Assembly: GCA_018812945.1 (NCBI GenBank)
Contig: JAHJCM010000033.1
Coordinates: forward strand, 1 to 35,595
Reading direction: 5' to 3'
From: Gammaproteobacteria bacterium
GTDB taxonomy: Bacteria; Pseudomonadota; Gammaproteobacteria; Burkholderiales; Burkholderiaceae_B
Length of the DNA stretch: 35,595 nucleotides
Part shown: positions 8,696 through 15,706 of the stretch, piece by piece
How the letters are laid out: the number at the start of each line of letters is the position of its first letter
Position numbering within the stretch: position 1 is the first letter of the stretch
Translations under genes and position numbers: made by a program
The notes under the pieces: generated by a model
Told to the model about the DNA's origin: nothing
Database searches by the model: none
What the model saw: only the letters and a program-made list of their open reading frames with translations

Positions 8696-9265
8696 TTAAT
8701 TAACGCGCTTGAGGAAATTTTTCAACAGATCGTGACCACGGTCGCTGAGAATGGACTCGGGGTGAAACTGAACACCCTCGACTTCGAGGGTTTTGTGGCG
8801 CACCCCCATAATTTCTCCATCCGCCGTCTCTGCGGTGATCTCGAGACAGTCGGGCAGGCTTTCCCGCTCAATGGCCAGAGAGTGGTAACGGATGCAGGTG
8901 AGTGGATTGGGCAAATCTTCGAACACACCCATATTTCGGTGATGTACCGGTGATGTTTTGCCGTGCATGATTGTTTTTGCACGCACCACCTTGCCACCAA
9001 AAGCTTCTCCGATCGCTTGATGCCCCAAACACACGCCCAACACAGGCACTACGCCGGCCATGCGCTGGATGATTTCGATGGATACGCCGGCTTGCGCGGG
9101 TGAACAAGGGCCTGGCGACACACACACTGCACTCGGCTTGAGCGCCAAGGCTTCATCGACCGTGATGGCATCGTTGCGAACAACATGCACCTGCTGACCC
9201 AACTCCCCAAAATACTGGACGAGATTAAAAGTAAAACTGTCGTAATTGTCGATCATCAGCAGCAT
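8696..9265 (-). CDS. trpG: Anthranilate synthase component II (glutamine amidotransferase)
   Basis: A 189-residue class I glutamine amidotransferase that supplies ammonia to TrpE. The catalytic triad is visible as Cys79 (GVCLGHQ) and His168/Glu170 (FHPES). The first codons (9245-9265) lie in the left attachment repeat of the island, so the start codon and ribosome site now come from island DNA. The codons read MLLMIDN, with AGG six bases before the ATG. The protein itself appears intact. In its original position it would follow trpE and the receiver-like gene directly; that link is now broken by 18.5 kb. Dual use with folate synthesis (PabA role) is possible but not shown. Confidence 0.95.
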   Translation of the reverse strand: MLLMIDNYDSFTFNLVQYFGELGQQVHVVRNDAITVDEALALKPSAVCVSPGPCSPAQAGVSIEIIQRMAGVVPVLGVCLGHQAIGEAFGGKVVRAKTIMHGKTSPVHHRNMGVFEDLPNPLTCIRYHSLAIERESLPDCLEITAETADGEIMGVRHKTLEVEGVQFHPESILSDRGHDLLKNFLKRVN

Positions 9266-9274
9266 ACAGGGCCT
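9245..9274. repeat. Left island attachment repeat (attL) within the 5' end of trpG
   Basis: This 30-base stretch matches 27719-27748 in direct orientation at 26 of 30 positions. A shared 14-base block (ATTGTCGATCATCA) holds the likely crossover, followed by one mismatch, CAGCAT (start codon region), three mismatches and GGGCCT. On the minus strand it contains the AGG ribosome-site remnant, the ATG and the first seven codons of trpG. Confidence 0.85.
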
Positions 9275-9315
9275 AACTATTTGATTCTATTTACAGTAGC
9301 ACTTAGGAAGGTCGG

Positions 9316-9339
9316 TTAAATACCCGCTTAAATACCCGC
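9316..9339. repeat. Tandem arm-type integrase sites, left end
   Basis: TTAAATACCCGC is repeated twice back to back. The ATACCCGC core recurs at the right end (27583-27603). Paired short repeats next to the core site at both ends of an island are the usual layout of tyrosine recombinase or excisionase arm sites. Confidence 0.65.
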
Positions 9340-9469
9340 AATTTTGATTAGTGCTCGGGGCTAAATAAATTTAACCCGTTCTGTTTTTATTTTCCCACAG
9401 ATAAAACCACTCGAACGGAATTAAGCAGCGGTATCCGTTTACGAATATCCGAATACGCATACTCGATGC

Positions 9470-9500
9470 ATATCCGCTAAATATCCGCTAAATATCCGTA
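9470..9500. repeat. Short tandem repeat ATATCCGCTAA
   Basis: Two perfect 11-base copies (9470-9480, 9481-9491) are followed by a partial third (9492-9500). Looser copies of TATCCG stand at 9432-9437 and 9446-9451. The core resembles the ATACCCGC arm motif with T in place of one C, so these may be further or decayed recombinase sites. They lie just past the metallophosphoesterase stop codon. Confidence 0.7.
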
Positions 9501-9509
9501 TTTGCATAT

Positions 9510-10475
9510 TTATTGAATGGCGCCAGCCCACACCAATTTTGCATCGCTTAAGCTTTCCTCACCGTCCCACCGGTATGCAACCAAGGGGCCGCCCTTGCCC
9601 GCCGACCAATCAAGACAGGCAAGTTTTGGGCTCTCGATTGTAGGGTGACCACTGAACCAGTGATGCCCTAGAAACACAGGGGAGCCTTCGACGTTTGACA
9701 TGACCAGCCCCAAAGGCCATTCCATGTCGTGAATTAAATGTTCTTGCCCCCTTGGAAGCAAAGCCACATCAGAAAGCTTTTGAGCGGCCGCTCGCCAATT
9801 GGCAATTCGAAGGCTGTCAAAACGATGACCATCTTTCTGAATGGCCTTGCCGTTTGGCAAAGGAATTTCCAAGCCACAGGTTAAAAGCTTTCTTGCTTGC
9901 ATCAGGCTAGATTCTGAGCCATCCGCGTTTTGTTCGTGAAGAATTGCCATAAGGCGATCGTCAAGCAGGTCTCCTGGCTTCCAGCCCGCATTCCATAGGG
10001 CATCGACAGAAGGTTGATCCCAGCAAGCATGAACCACTCGTATACCGCCAAGGTCAAGACAAACCGGCAAAGTGCGAAACCAGCTTACCCAAGCTACATG
10101 CTGAGCCGACCCTTCCCCCACCTGCCGAAGAAACTCGGCGTGCTGATTCCGGTTTTTTTCAGCTTTTGGGGTATCGCCACTGTTGGGCCTGTAGAAATCG
10201 CCAGGATTTAGAGGATCGGGGGTTACGTATGCCACAGCATTGAATTCATGATTACCCATGATGCAAAGCGCGTCGCCCGCCTCGACCATCTCACGCACGA
10301 TTTCCAACACGCGTAGTTGTTGTGGGCCACGATCAATTAAATCGCCTAAAAACACCGCTTGCCTACCTTGGGGTGCGCGGAAGCTACGGCCCTTTGCTGA
10401 ATACCCCAGCTTACCCAGCAATTGCTCTAGCTTATCTGCATGCCCGTGTATATCCCCGATTACATCGTAGTTCAA
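9510..10475 (-). CDS. Metallophosphoesterase (calcineurin/PPP-like, diadenosine-tetraphosphatase type)
   Basis: A 321-residue phosphoesterase with the complete metal-binding set: GDIHGH near the N-terminus, GDLIDRGP, GNHE, RVVHACW and GHHWFSG. The likely substrate is a phosphoester or dinucleotide; members of this fold include ApaH, PrpE and protein phosphatases, and I cannot choose among them. The start is decided by the ribosome site: AAGG stands 8 bases before a TTG at 10475, giving MNYDVIGDIHGH. GTG codons at 10481 and 10484 overlap or abut that site and are poor candidates. It is divergent from the NrtR-like gene, sharing a promoter region with two operator repeats, so it is probably the regulator's target. 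Confidence 0.88.
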   Translation of the reverse strand: MNYDVIGDIHGHADKLEQLLGKLGYSAKGRSFRAPQGRQAVFLGDLIDRGPQQLRVLEIVREMVEAGDALCIMGNHEFNAVAYVTPDPLNPGDFYRPNSGDTPKAEKNRNQHAEFLRQVGEGSAQHVAWVSWFRTLPVCLDLGGIRVVHACWDQPSVDALWNAGWKPGDLLDDRLMAILHEQNADGSESSLMQARKLLTCGLEIPLPNGKAIQKDGHRFDSLRIANWRAAAQKLSDVALLPRGQEHLIHDMEWPLGLVMSNVEGSPVFLGHHWFSGHPTIESPKLACLDWSAGKGGPLVAYRWDGEESLSDAKLVWAGAIQ

Positions 10476-10485
10476 GACCACCACC

Positions 10486-10506
10486 TTAGATTCAAGTTAC
10501 AACTAA
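10486..10506. promoter_or_regulatory. Operator-like repeat 1 of the NrtR-type regulator
   Basis: A 21-base site that begins TTAGATTCA and ends CAACTAA. Its ends TTAG/CTAA are inverted. A second copy lies 32 bases downstream. It covers the -35 region of the rightward promoter and the start region of the leftward one. Confidence 0.7.
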
Positions 10507-10534
10507 GTATAATTATGTTAGATTCACATTGCAA
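10506..10534 (-). promoter_or_regulatory. Promoter of the metallophosphoesterase gene, overlapping the regulator promoter
   Basis: On the minus strand TTGCAA (10529-10534), 17 bases, TATACT (10506-10511). On the plus strand TATAAT at 10508-10513 can serve the NrtR-like gene, with a weak -35 near 10485-10490. The two promoters overlap face to face between the operator copies. Confidence 0.6.
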
Positions 10535-10538
10535 CTAA
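10518..10538. promoter_or_regulatory. Operator-like repeat 2 of the NrtR-type regulator
   Basis: The second 21-base copy, TTAGATTCA to CAACTAA, differs from the first at only three positions. It covers the -35 of the leftward promoter and the start region of the rightward one, so binding could repress both genes. Confidence 0.7.
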
Positions 10539-10553
10539 CTTTGATTTTTCGAT

Positions 10554-11267
10554 ATGACGAATAAAGACAATTCAGAGCCCACTATTTACCCCATGCCTTT
10601 GGTGCGGGTGGACTTAGCTGTTTTTTCCATTCAAGAGGGCTGCTTGAAGGTACTGCTAAGCCAGCGAAAGGAAGCGCCATTCAAAAACAAATGGGGACTA
10701 CCTGGTGGGGTATTAAGGATTGACTTGGACGAGTCGTTTCATGCAGCAGCCAAACGAATTGGCGTGGAACGTATTGGCATTGCACCCACCGGGCTACAAC
10801 AAGTAGTTACTGTGGGCGGTGCAAAGCGTGACCCAAGAGCCCCATGGGCGGTAAGCGTTGTGTTTCGCGGCATGGTGAAACCAGACCTACAACTGAGTTT
10901 AGGAAAACGAATTAATGCGCTGGAATGGCGGCCTGTGACCGACGCAGGTGCCAGCAGTGAATTGGCGTTTGATCACCGCGATTTGATTGAGTTGGCGGTG
11001 ATTGACATTCGAAACAAGGTGCGCGAACTTCACTTTCCAGAAGGAACGCTACCAGACACTTTCACTATTCCGGAACTACAGGCATTGAGCGAGGAGATAC
11101 TTGGGCACCCGCTGGACAAAGTTACATTCCGCAGACGGGTGCTGGCGAAAGAAATACTGGTCGAATTGTCTGAAGAATTAAGGGGTGGGGCACATAGACC
11201 AGCGAAAATTTACACCCTCAACAGCAAATCGATGAAAGCGAAAACGAAATTAAACGCTAACAATTGA
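10554..11267 (+). CDS. NrtR-like transcriptional regulator (Nudix domain plus winged helix)
   Basis: A 237-residue protein. Residues 16-145 form a Nudix domain. The Nudix box at about 51-75 is degenerate: where REUxEE is expected it reads RIGVER, so the catalytic glutamates are missing and hydrolysis is unlikely. The C-terminal part (about 155-230) is the winged-helix domain of NrtR regulators, with FPEGTLPDTFTIPELQALSE and the signature GGAHRPAKIYTL. Known NrtR proteins repress NAD-related genes and respond to ADP-ribose or related ligands. Here the neighbour is a phosphoesterase, divergent, with two repeats between them. The last 11 bases overlap the end of the convergent mcrC gene. Confidence 0.88.
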   Translation: MTNKDNSEPTIYPMPLVRVDLAVFSIQEGCLKVLLSQRKEAPFKNKWGLPGGVLRIDLDESFHAAAKRIGVERIGIAPTGLQQVVTVGGAKRDPRAPWAVSVVFRGMVKPDLQLSLGKRINALEWRPVTDAGASSELAFDHRDLIELAVIDIRNKVRELHFPEGTLPDTFTIPELQALSEEILGHPLDKVTFRRRVLAKEILVELSEELRGGAHRPAKIYTLNSKSMKAKTKLNANN

Positions 11268-12567
11268 AGTTAGCGCTTATCTTCTCCCCGCTTGGTAAAA
11301 GCAATCGCTTTTCATTTAGACAGAAAGGCAAAACCCAAAGCCTTAGATTCTTTTGGTTCAAAAAATCAAACACGGGCAAAGGTTGATCAAGAGCAGAAGT
11401 TTTTGGATAAATCAAAGCAAGGTCACCTTGACCTTCAAGATAGCTTTGCCCGTAGGCATATAACTGATAGAAGTCCGCCTGGGAGAGACCGTATTTTTCC
11501 TTACGATTTGCTTTCAGGCCGTCAATTAGCTTCCACTTGGTGTCAAGCACCGCGCTGCTTGCCTGGGTATTTTTCAACAATAAATCTGGCTTCAATCGAA
11601 ACCATTGCTGATTACGGTGGCTGACCAAATAGTTACCTTGCACCTGTTTCTTCAAAAGAATATTCGAAGACAACTGCTTTTCAAGATGTTTAGCCACGAA
11701 GGCCTCAAATAGAGACTCCATCGGGAACAACAACGAAGGTGCCCCATGACGGCCTAACCCGGTCAAAGGTGACTCATCATTCAAAATCAATTTCGCCCAA
11801 CTTAGGGCATCAGCGTAAGACGCCATACCCCTAACAAGTCGGATCTGTTGAAAATCAAGGCGCACAGATTGAGAGGCAGGAATATCTTCGAAAGCGAAGT
11901 TTAACTCCCGAGCGAGTTTCTGATTTTCACAAGATTTGGTGACGAGTAATATTTGGAGCAATGCCTTGTGGAGTATTCGATTCTCGGGCCGATCCGTTGA
12001 AAACTCGTCGTGTTGGGTAAAAAAACGATCTGCGCGAAAAATGTTGCTTCTTAAATGATTCGAAAGGAGAAGTTTTCCCCTCAACGCAAACAGATTTCCT
12101 TGATATTCACGATAATCGCTGCGAAGGCCACGCTTAACGACTTGCTCGACGCAAAGAAGAAACTCGCTTATGAAAATTTCTAACAATGGCATCTGAACTG
12201 CGCGCAACATTGCCTTCTCGGTTTTGACATGACGAAACCCATGAAGGCAGCTCAACATTTCGATTAATAATCTGCGCGACTCGACAATCCCGCCTTGAAT
12301 TGCTTTACCCAATTTGGGTAACACCTCGATCTGGAATCCATCAGGGGATCGAATTACACCGACATAACTGGTCACTTGTATAACCCGACGCCCACGCCGC
12401 TGAGCCCACCGCAACCATACACCCTCTCCCTCTTCTGCGACTCGTATGCACCGATCTTCTAGCCAAGCAAACACTTTGGCGGGAATTTGATGCACTCCAT
12501 CTGTGCCAACAAAATTCAAGTTTTCTGCTGTAAGAGCATCAAACTCGTAAATTGTTAATCTGTTCAT
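11257..12567 (-). CDS. mcrC: McrC-family nuclease subunit of a McrBC-type restriction system
   Basis: A 436-residue McrC protein. The N-terminal region has VGVIRSPDGFQIEVLPKLG, typical of the McrBC 5-methylcytosine restriction subunit family. The PD-(D/E)xK nuclease site appears as RLKPDLLL (about 325-332) and VLDTKWK (about 340-346). McrC binds the McrB ring, stimulates its GTPase and cuts modified DNA. The ATG at 12567 shares its A with the mcrB stop (TGATG), which decides the start over the TTG three bases upstream. It is the last gene of the coupled restriction set. Confidence 0.93.
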   Translation of the reverse strand: MNRLTIYEFDALTAENLNFVGTDGVHQIPAKVFAWLEDRCIRVAEEGEGVWLRWAQRRGRRVIQVTSYVGVIRSPDGFQIEVLPKLGKAIQGGIVESRRLLIEMLSCLHGFRHVKTEKAMLRAVQMPLLEIFISEFLLCVEQVVKRGLRSDYREYQGNLFALRGKLLLSNHLRSNIFRADRFFTQHDEFSTDRPENRILHKALLQILLVTKSCENQKLARELNFAFEDIPASQSVRLDFQQIRLVRGMASYADALSWAKLILNDESPLTGLGRHGAPSLLFPMESLFEAFVAKHLEKQLSSNILLKKQVQGNYLVSHRNQQWFRLKPDLLLKNTQASSAVLDTKWKLIDGLKANRKEKYGLSQADFYQLYAYGQSYLEGQGDLALIYPKTSALDQPLPVFDFLNQKNLRLWVLPFCLNEKRLLLPSGEKISANFNC

Positions 12568-14954
12568 CAACTTGGTAGGGTTTGATAGATGCCTATGTAA
12601 GCATCTGGATTAGAAAACGAAGCAACTTGAACAGAATATCGCTGTTGAGTCACGTAGGTATCGAGGCCATGGTTGTCACCAAATAATCGCGCCAAATCTT
12701 CTTCGTGATCCAGGCTTTCAACAACAAACCGAGCTGGCTCGGGCTTTTGGTTGTCGGCCAACACAAGTCGTATTTTTTGCCAGTCCTCGAAGAAATATTC
12801 CTCAAGCAAAGGCAGTATCTTGTTACTAAAAATCTGCGACAGGGCCACCAATCTCTCATCTCCATCGGGCACTTGAGAAAGCGATGTGAAATATGCGTGA
12901 CCAATACAATGGTCGCGATCATAAAGAGCTTCAATACGTTGATTAATTGCAGATAACATTTTGGGGACATTAATAATTTGCTCACCCCATGTTACTTTTA
13001 AACCAAAAAGTGGCGAGCCCGATTCATCTCGACTATCTGGAAGTACTGGTATGAAATCAAATCTACGACGCAAAGCTGTGTCAAGAAGAGCCAAGGAACG
13101 ATCAGCCGTGTTCATGGTTCCAATAATGTCGACATTCTGAGGCACTGAGAAAGATTCGCCAGAGTAAGGCAATGTGACGGAGATCGGGGTATCTGAACCC
13201 TCGCGCTTATCGGGTTCGATCAAGGTAATTAACTCACCGAAAATCTTACTGATATTACCGCGGTTGATCTCATCAATCACCATAGCAAAGCGCTGGTCAG
13301 GACTTAGCCGAGCCTTACGACACAGTTCTTTAAATGCTCCAGGACGAATTTCATACCGAACTGAAGCCGATTCAGCCTCCTCGTCCAGTACCGGCCTGAG
13401 CCCCTCGACAAATTCCTCGTAGCCATAGGACTGATGAAAAGTAACGAAGCTGTAGTTACGTAAAACTTCCGACGATTTTGCACCCGCTCGATATTGATCA
13501 AGCAGCTTAATTAAATCATCGCAGGTTTCCTCCCAGTCCCCTGCCAACCGCCAAATAGATCCCTCGTCTTTATCAAATACCTGAGGGTTGTAACGCAGTT
13601 TTGTTTTTACAGTAGTTGATTCTTCCACTGTGCGTTCTTGCAACGTACCCCAGAGCGTCTGCCGGACGTTTTGCTTTCGACCTTTCAAATTGGAAATTGC
13701 ATCAATAAAAGGGTGAGCTAGAAGCTGGCTAACATTTGCTGCGCCGCCAAGTTCGATCAATGCCAGAACTGCCCCTTCCCACCATTTCAACGGGGCGATC
13801 TTGTCCAAGATAAACTGAGATTTCCATTCTTCAGGAGAGATTTGAGTTGTTACCTGTTCATATTCTCGTTTTAACATCTGAGAAAGTTGGTATGTCTTGC
13901 CTGTCCCGGGAGGACCGTAGTAAATCCGATTGAAAGGTTTTCTAACTAAGGCCTGATCTACCAAAACTTCGTCCTCCACCTCGTCCATATCTTCTGGATC
14001 CTCCCGAAGCTGGTCCGGCCACAGTCCTGGACGTTCAATTTCCATAAGTATCGACTGATCCAAGGTTTCACGTTCGGAGACCAAGGCGGTTTCAATTTTT
14101 TCCACTAATTCATTAGTCAAAGGCTCCCTGTTCAACTTCGGAAGTGTAGCCAGCTCAAGCACCGAAGAGATCTTCCGAACTTTTGAGCCTTGGATCAGAC
14201 CAAGAACACCACTTGCGCGCTCACTACCAGGATTTTTGCGACCGAATCGCACCTGAACACCTTTACCCATATGCCACCAATCTAGCCCAGCTGAATGGAC
14301 AGCCCTAGCTAACTTACAAAAGGTAGCTTTATCCTGATCAGACCACGAGGCGCGAAAGGTTTGAAACGTGGGTTTACTATCGAAGTGTTTGAGCAAGTCT
14401 TCATCGCTCAAATTTTCTGTAAGATTCAGCTTAGAGGCCATCTCGTCATAGCGGTACCCAAATTTACGAATGGCATCAACAGTCCAATCGGTCAATTCAG
14501 CGAGCGATTTACCCAACCCCTCTGGAGCCGAAAGGATGGCAACGACAGGTGACGAAGAATCAAAGCTGCCTCGCAATGACAAGTATTCACGACGTACGGC
14601 AGATCCATCATCGAGTCCTACTGTATCGATTTTAATAACAAAACCTTCATCCGCGCCGATACCAACTGTGTAAGCCAATTCCTTGGGGGAATCCTTCGTA
14701 GGATAAATACGGGCCCAGTTATAAGGCTGAAAAAAATTTGCCTGACTGGTTGGGCGTTTGCGAACGTTGACTACACCTTCAGGAAACAATCTGGCCTTTA
14801 CTTCAAAGGCCCACGCCTGGGTCACTTCGTAGGCCTTTTTGAGTTCGTCATAAGCCCGATTCTGTTCCGGGTTTGATTCGTCACGCTTTTGCCCTTTCCA
14901 CTTTTTCAATAACTTGAAGTGCTCGCTAGTAAAGTAATCCGCCATATTGGTCAT
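12567..14954 (-). CDS. mcrB: McrB-family AAA+ GTPase subunit with atypical N-terminus and an insertion in the motor
   Basis: A 795-residue protein, much longer than E. coli McrB (459). Residues 1-180 and about 190-300 form two domains that presumably select DNA; the second (Lys/Arg-rich) holds WWHMGKGVQVRFGRK. The AAA+ motor starts near 340 with Walker A GPPGTGKT (347-354). Later come FVTFHQSYGYEEFVEG, Walker B MVIDEINRGN (near 560) and GTMNTADRSLALLDTALRRRFDF, the McrB signature. About 120 residues separate Walker A from FVTFHQ, against about 30 in E. coli McrB. This insert looks like a winged helix. The ATG overlaps the upstream stop as ATGA. Confidence 0.93.
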   Translation of the reverse strand: MTNMADYFTSEHFKLLKKWKGQKRDESNPEQNRAYDELKKAYEVTQAWAFEVKARLFPEGVVNVRKRPTSQANFFQPYNWARIYPTKDSPKELAYTVGIGADEGFVIKIDTVGLDDGSAVRREYLSLRGSFDSSSPVVAILSAPEGLGKSLAELTDWTVDAIRKFGYRYDEMASKLNLTENLSDEDLLKHFDSKPTFQTFRASWSDQDKATFCKLARAVHSAGLDWWHMGKGVQVRFGRKNPGSERASGVLGLIQGSKVRKISSVLELATLPKLNREPLTNELVEKIETALVSERETLDQSILMEIERPGLWPDQLREDPEDMDEVEDEVLVDQALVRKPFNRIYYGPPGTGKTYQLSQMLKREYEQVTTQISPEEWKSQFILDKIAPLKWWEGAVLALIELGGAANVSQLLAHPFIDAISNLKGRKQNVRQTLWGTLQERTVEESTTVKTKLRYNPQVFDKDEGSIWRLAGDWEETCDDLIKLLDQYRAGAKSSEVLRNYSFVTFHQSYGYEEFVEGLRPVLDEEAESASVRYEIRPGAFKELCRKARLSPDQRFAMVIDEINRGNISKIFGELITLIEPDKREGSDTPISVTLPYSGESFSVPQNVDIIGTMNTADRSLALLDTALRRRFDFIPVLPDSRDESGSPLFGLKVTWGEQIINVPKMLSAINQRIEALYDRDHCIGHAYFTSLSQVPDGDERLVALSQIFSNKILPLLEEYFFEDWQKIRLVLADNQKPEPARFVVESLDHEEDLARLFGDNHGLDTYVTQQRYSVQVASFSNPDAYIGIYQTLPS

Positions 14955-15703
14955 ATTCCCTCAACATCAATTCCGTGCTCGGCCAACCACGCTCTACGTT
15001 GAGCGTAGTCGGGCATTGCTCGCTCGACACGTAGCCAAAATGCAGGGGTGTGGTGGGGCTCATGCAGATGGGCAATTTCATGAACCAACACATACTCTGC
15101 AATTCGAGCTGGCAGCAGAATCGTCTTCCAGTGAAAATACAACCAGTTACCTTTTCCGCAAGAACCCCAACGATAACCGAGGTCTTGCACCTTCACACCA
15201 GCGGGTGCCACCTCCATGCGTGTCTGGTAATCAGATAATCGGTTGAGCAACCAAATACGGGCTCTTTCGCTGTACCAGCGGATGAAGTGCTCACGAGCAT
15301 CGTGTTGCATATCGTTGCGAAGTACAAAACGCCCATTTACCAACTTTAAGGTCACGTTCTGGTCAGCAACTATCTTCAATCGATGAGTGCGCCCCAGGTA
15401 CAAAAATCCCTCCCCTGCGACAAATTCTTTCTGGGGAACCTTGCGCTGAAGTCGCTCTTTTTCAGCCAGTTTCGTGTAGACCCAAAAGCGCTTCTCATCT
15501 ATAAACTTACGGAGTTGATCAAGCCCAACTTCGGGCGGGGCAGCGAGAACTAGCTGCCCTGATCGTTCAACAGTGATTTGCATGGTGCGACGTTTGGAAC
15601 TACGCCTTATGGAGAATTGCAGATCGTCAACCTGAATACACGCCGTTGCCTCAACGAAAGCATTATTCAGGGAATGATTAATAAGGTCTGAAGAAGTCTG
15701 CAT
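14951..15703 (-). CDS. YgjP-like (DUF45) zinc metallopeptidase domain protein
   Basis: A 250-residue protein of the YgjP/DUF45 group, related to SprT and WLM peptidases. The zinc site HEIAH lies at 208-212 and a third histidine at 218 in HHTPAFW, followed by the usual Trp/Tyr-rich end. GYRWGSCGKGNWLYFHW upstream is also typical. Such genes often sit next to type I restriction genes (family knowledge); the role is unknown, though proteolysis of a DNA-bound or restriction protein is plausible. It starts 3 bases after the hsdR stop (TAA CGA ATG on the minus strand) and overlaps mcrB, so it is inside the operon and not a bystander. Confidence 0.92.
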   Translation of the reverse strand: MQTSSDLINHSLNNAFVEATACIQVDDLQFSIRRSSKRRTMQITVERSGQLVLAAPPEVGLDQLRKFIDEKRFWVYTKLAEKERLQRKVPQKEFVAGEGFLYLGRTHRLKIVADQNVTLKLVNGRFVLRNDMQHDAREHFIRWYSERARIWLLNRLSDYQTRMEVAPAGVKVQDLGYRWGSCGKGNWLYFHWKTILLPARIAEYVLVHEIAHLHEPHHTPAFWLRVERAMPDYAQRRAWLAEHGIDVEGI

Positions 15704-15706
15704 CGA

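Noticed and set aside
9358-9377. Inverted repeat GGGCTAAAT/ATTTAACCC as a terminator
   Set aside because: The T-rich side is on the plus strand, where no gene ends here; the stem is A/T rich with a mismatch. It does not end the leftward metallophosphoesterase transcript.
9432-9500. CRISPR array
   Set aside because: The units are 11 bases, directly tandem, with no spacers and no cas genes.
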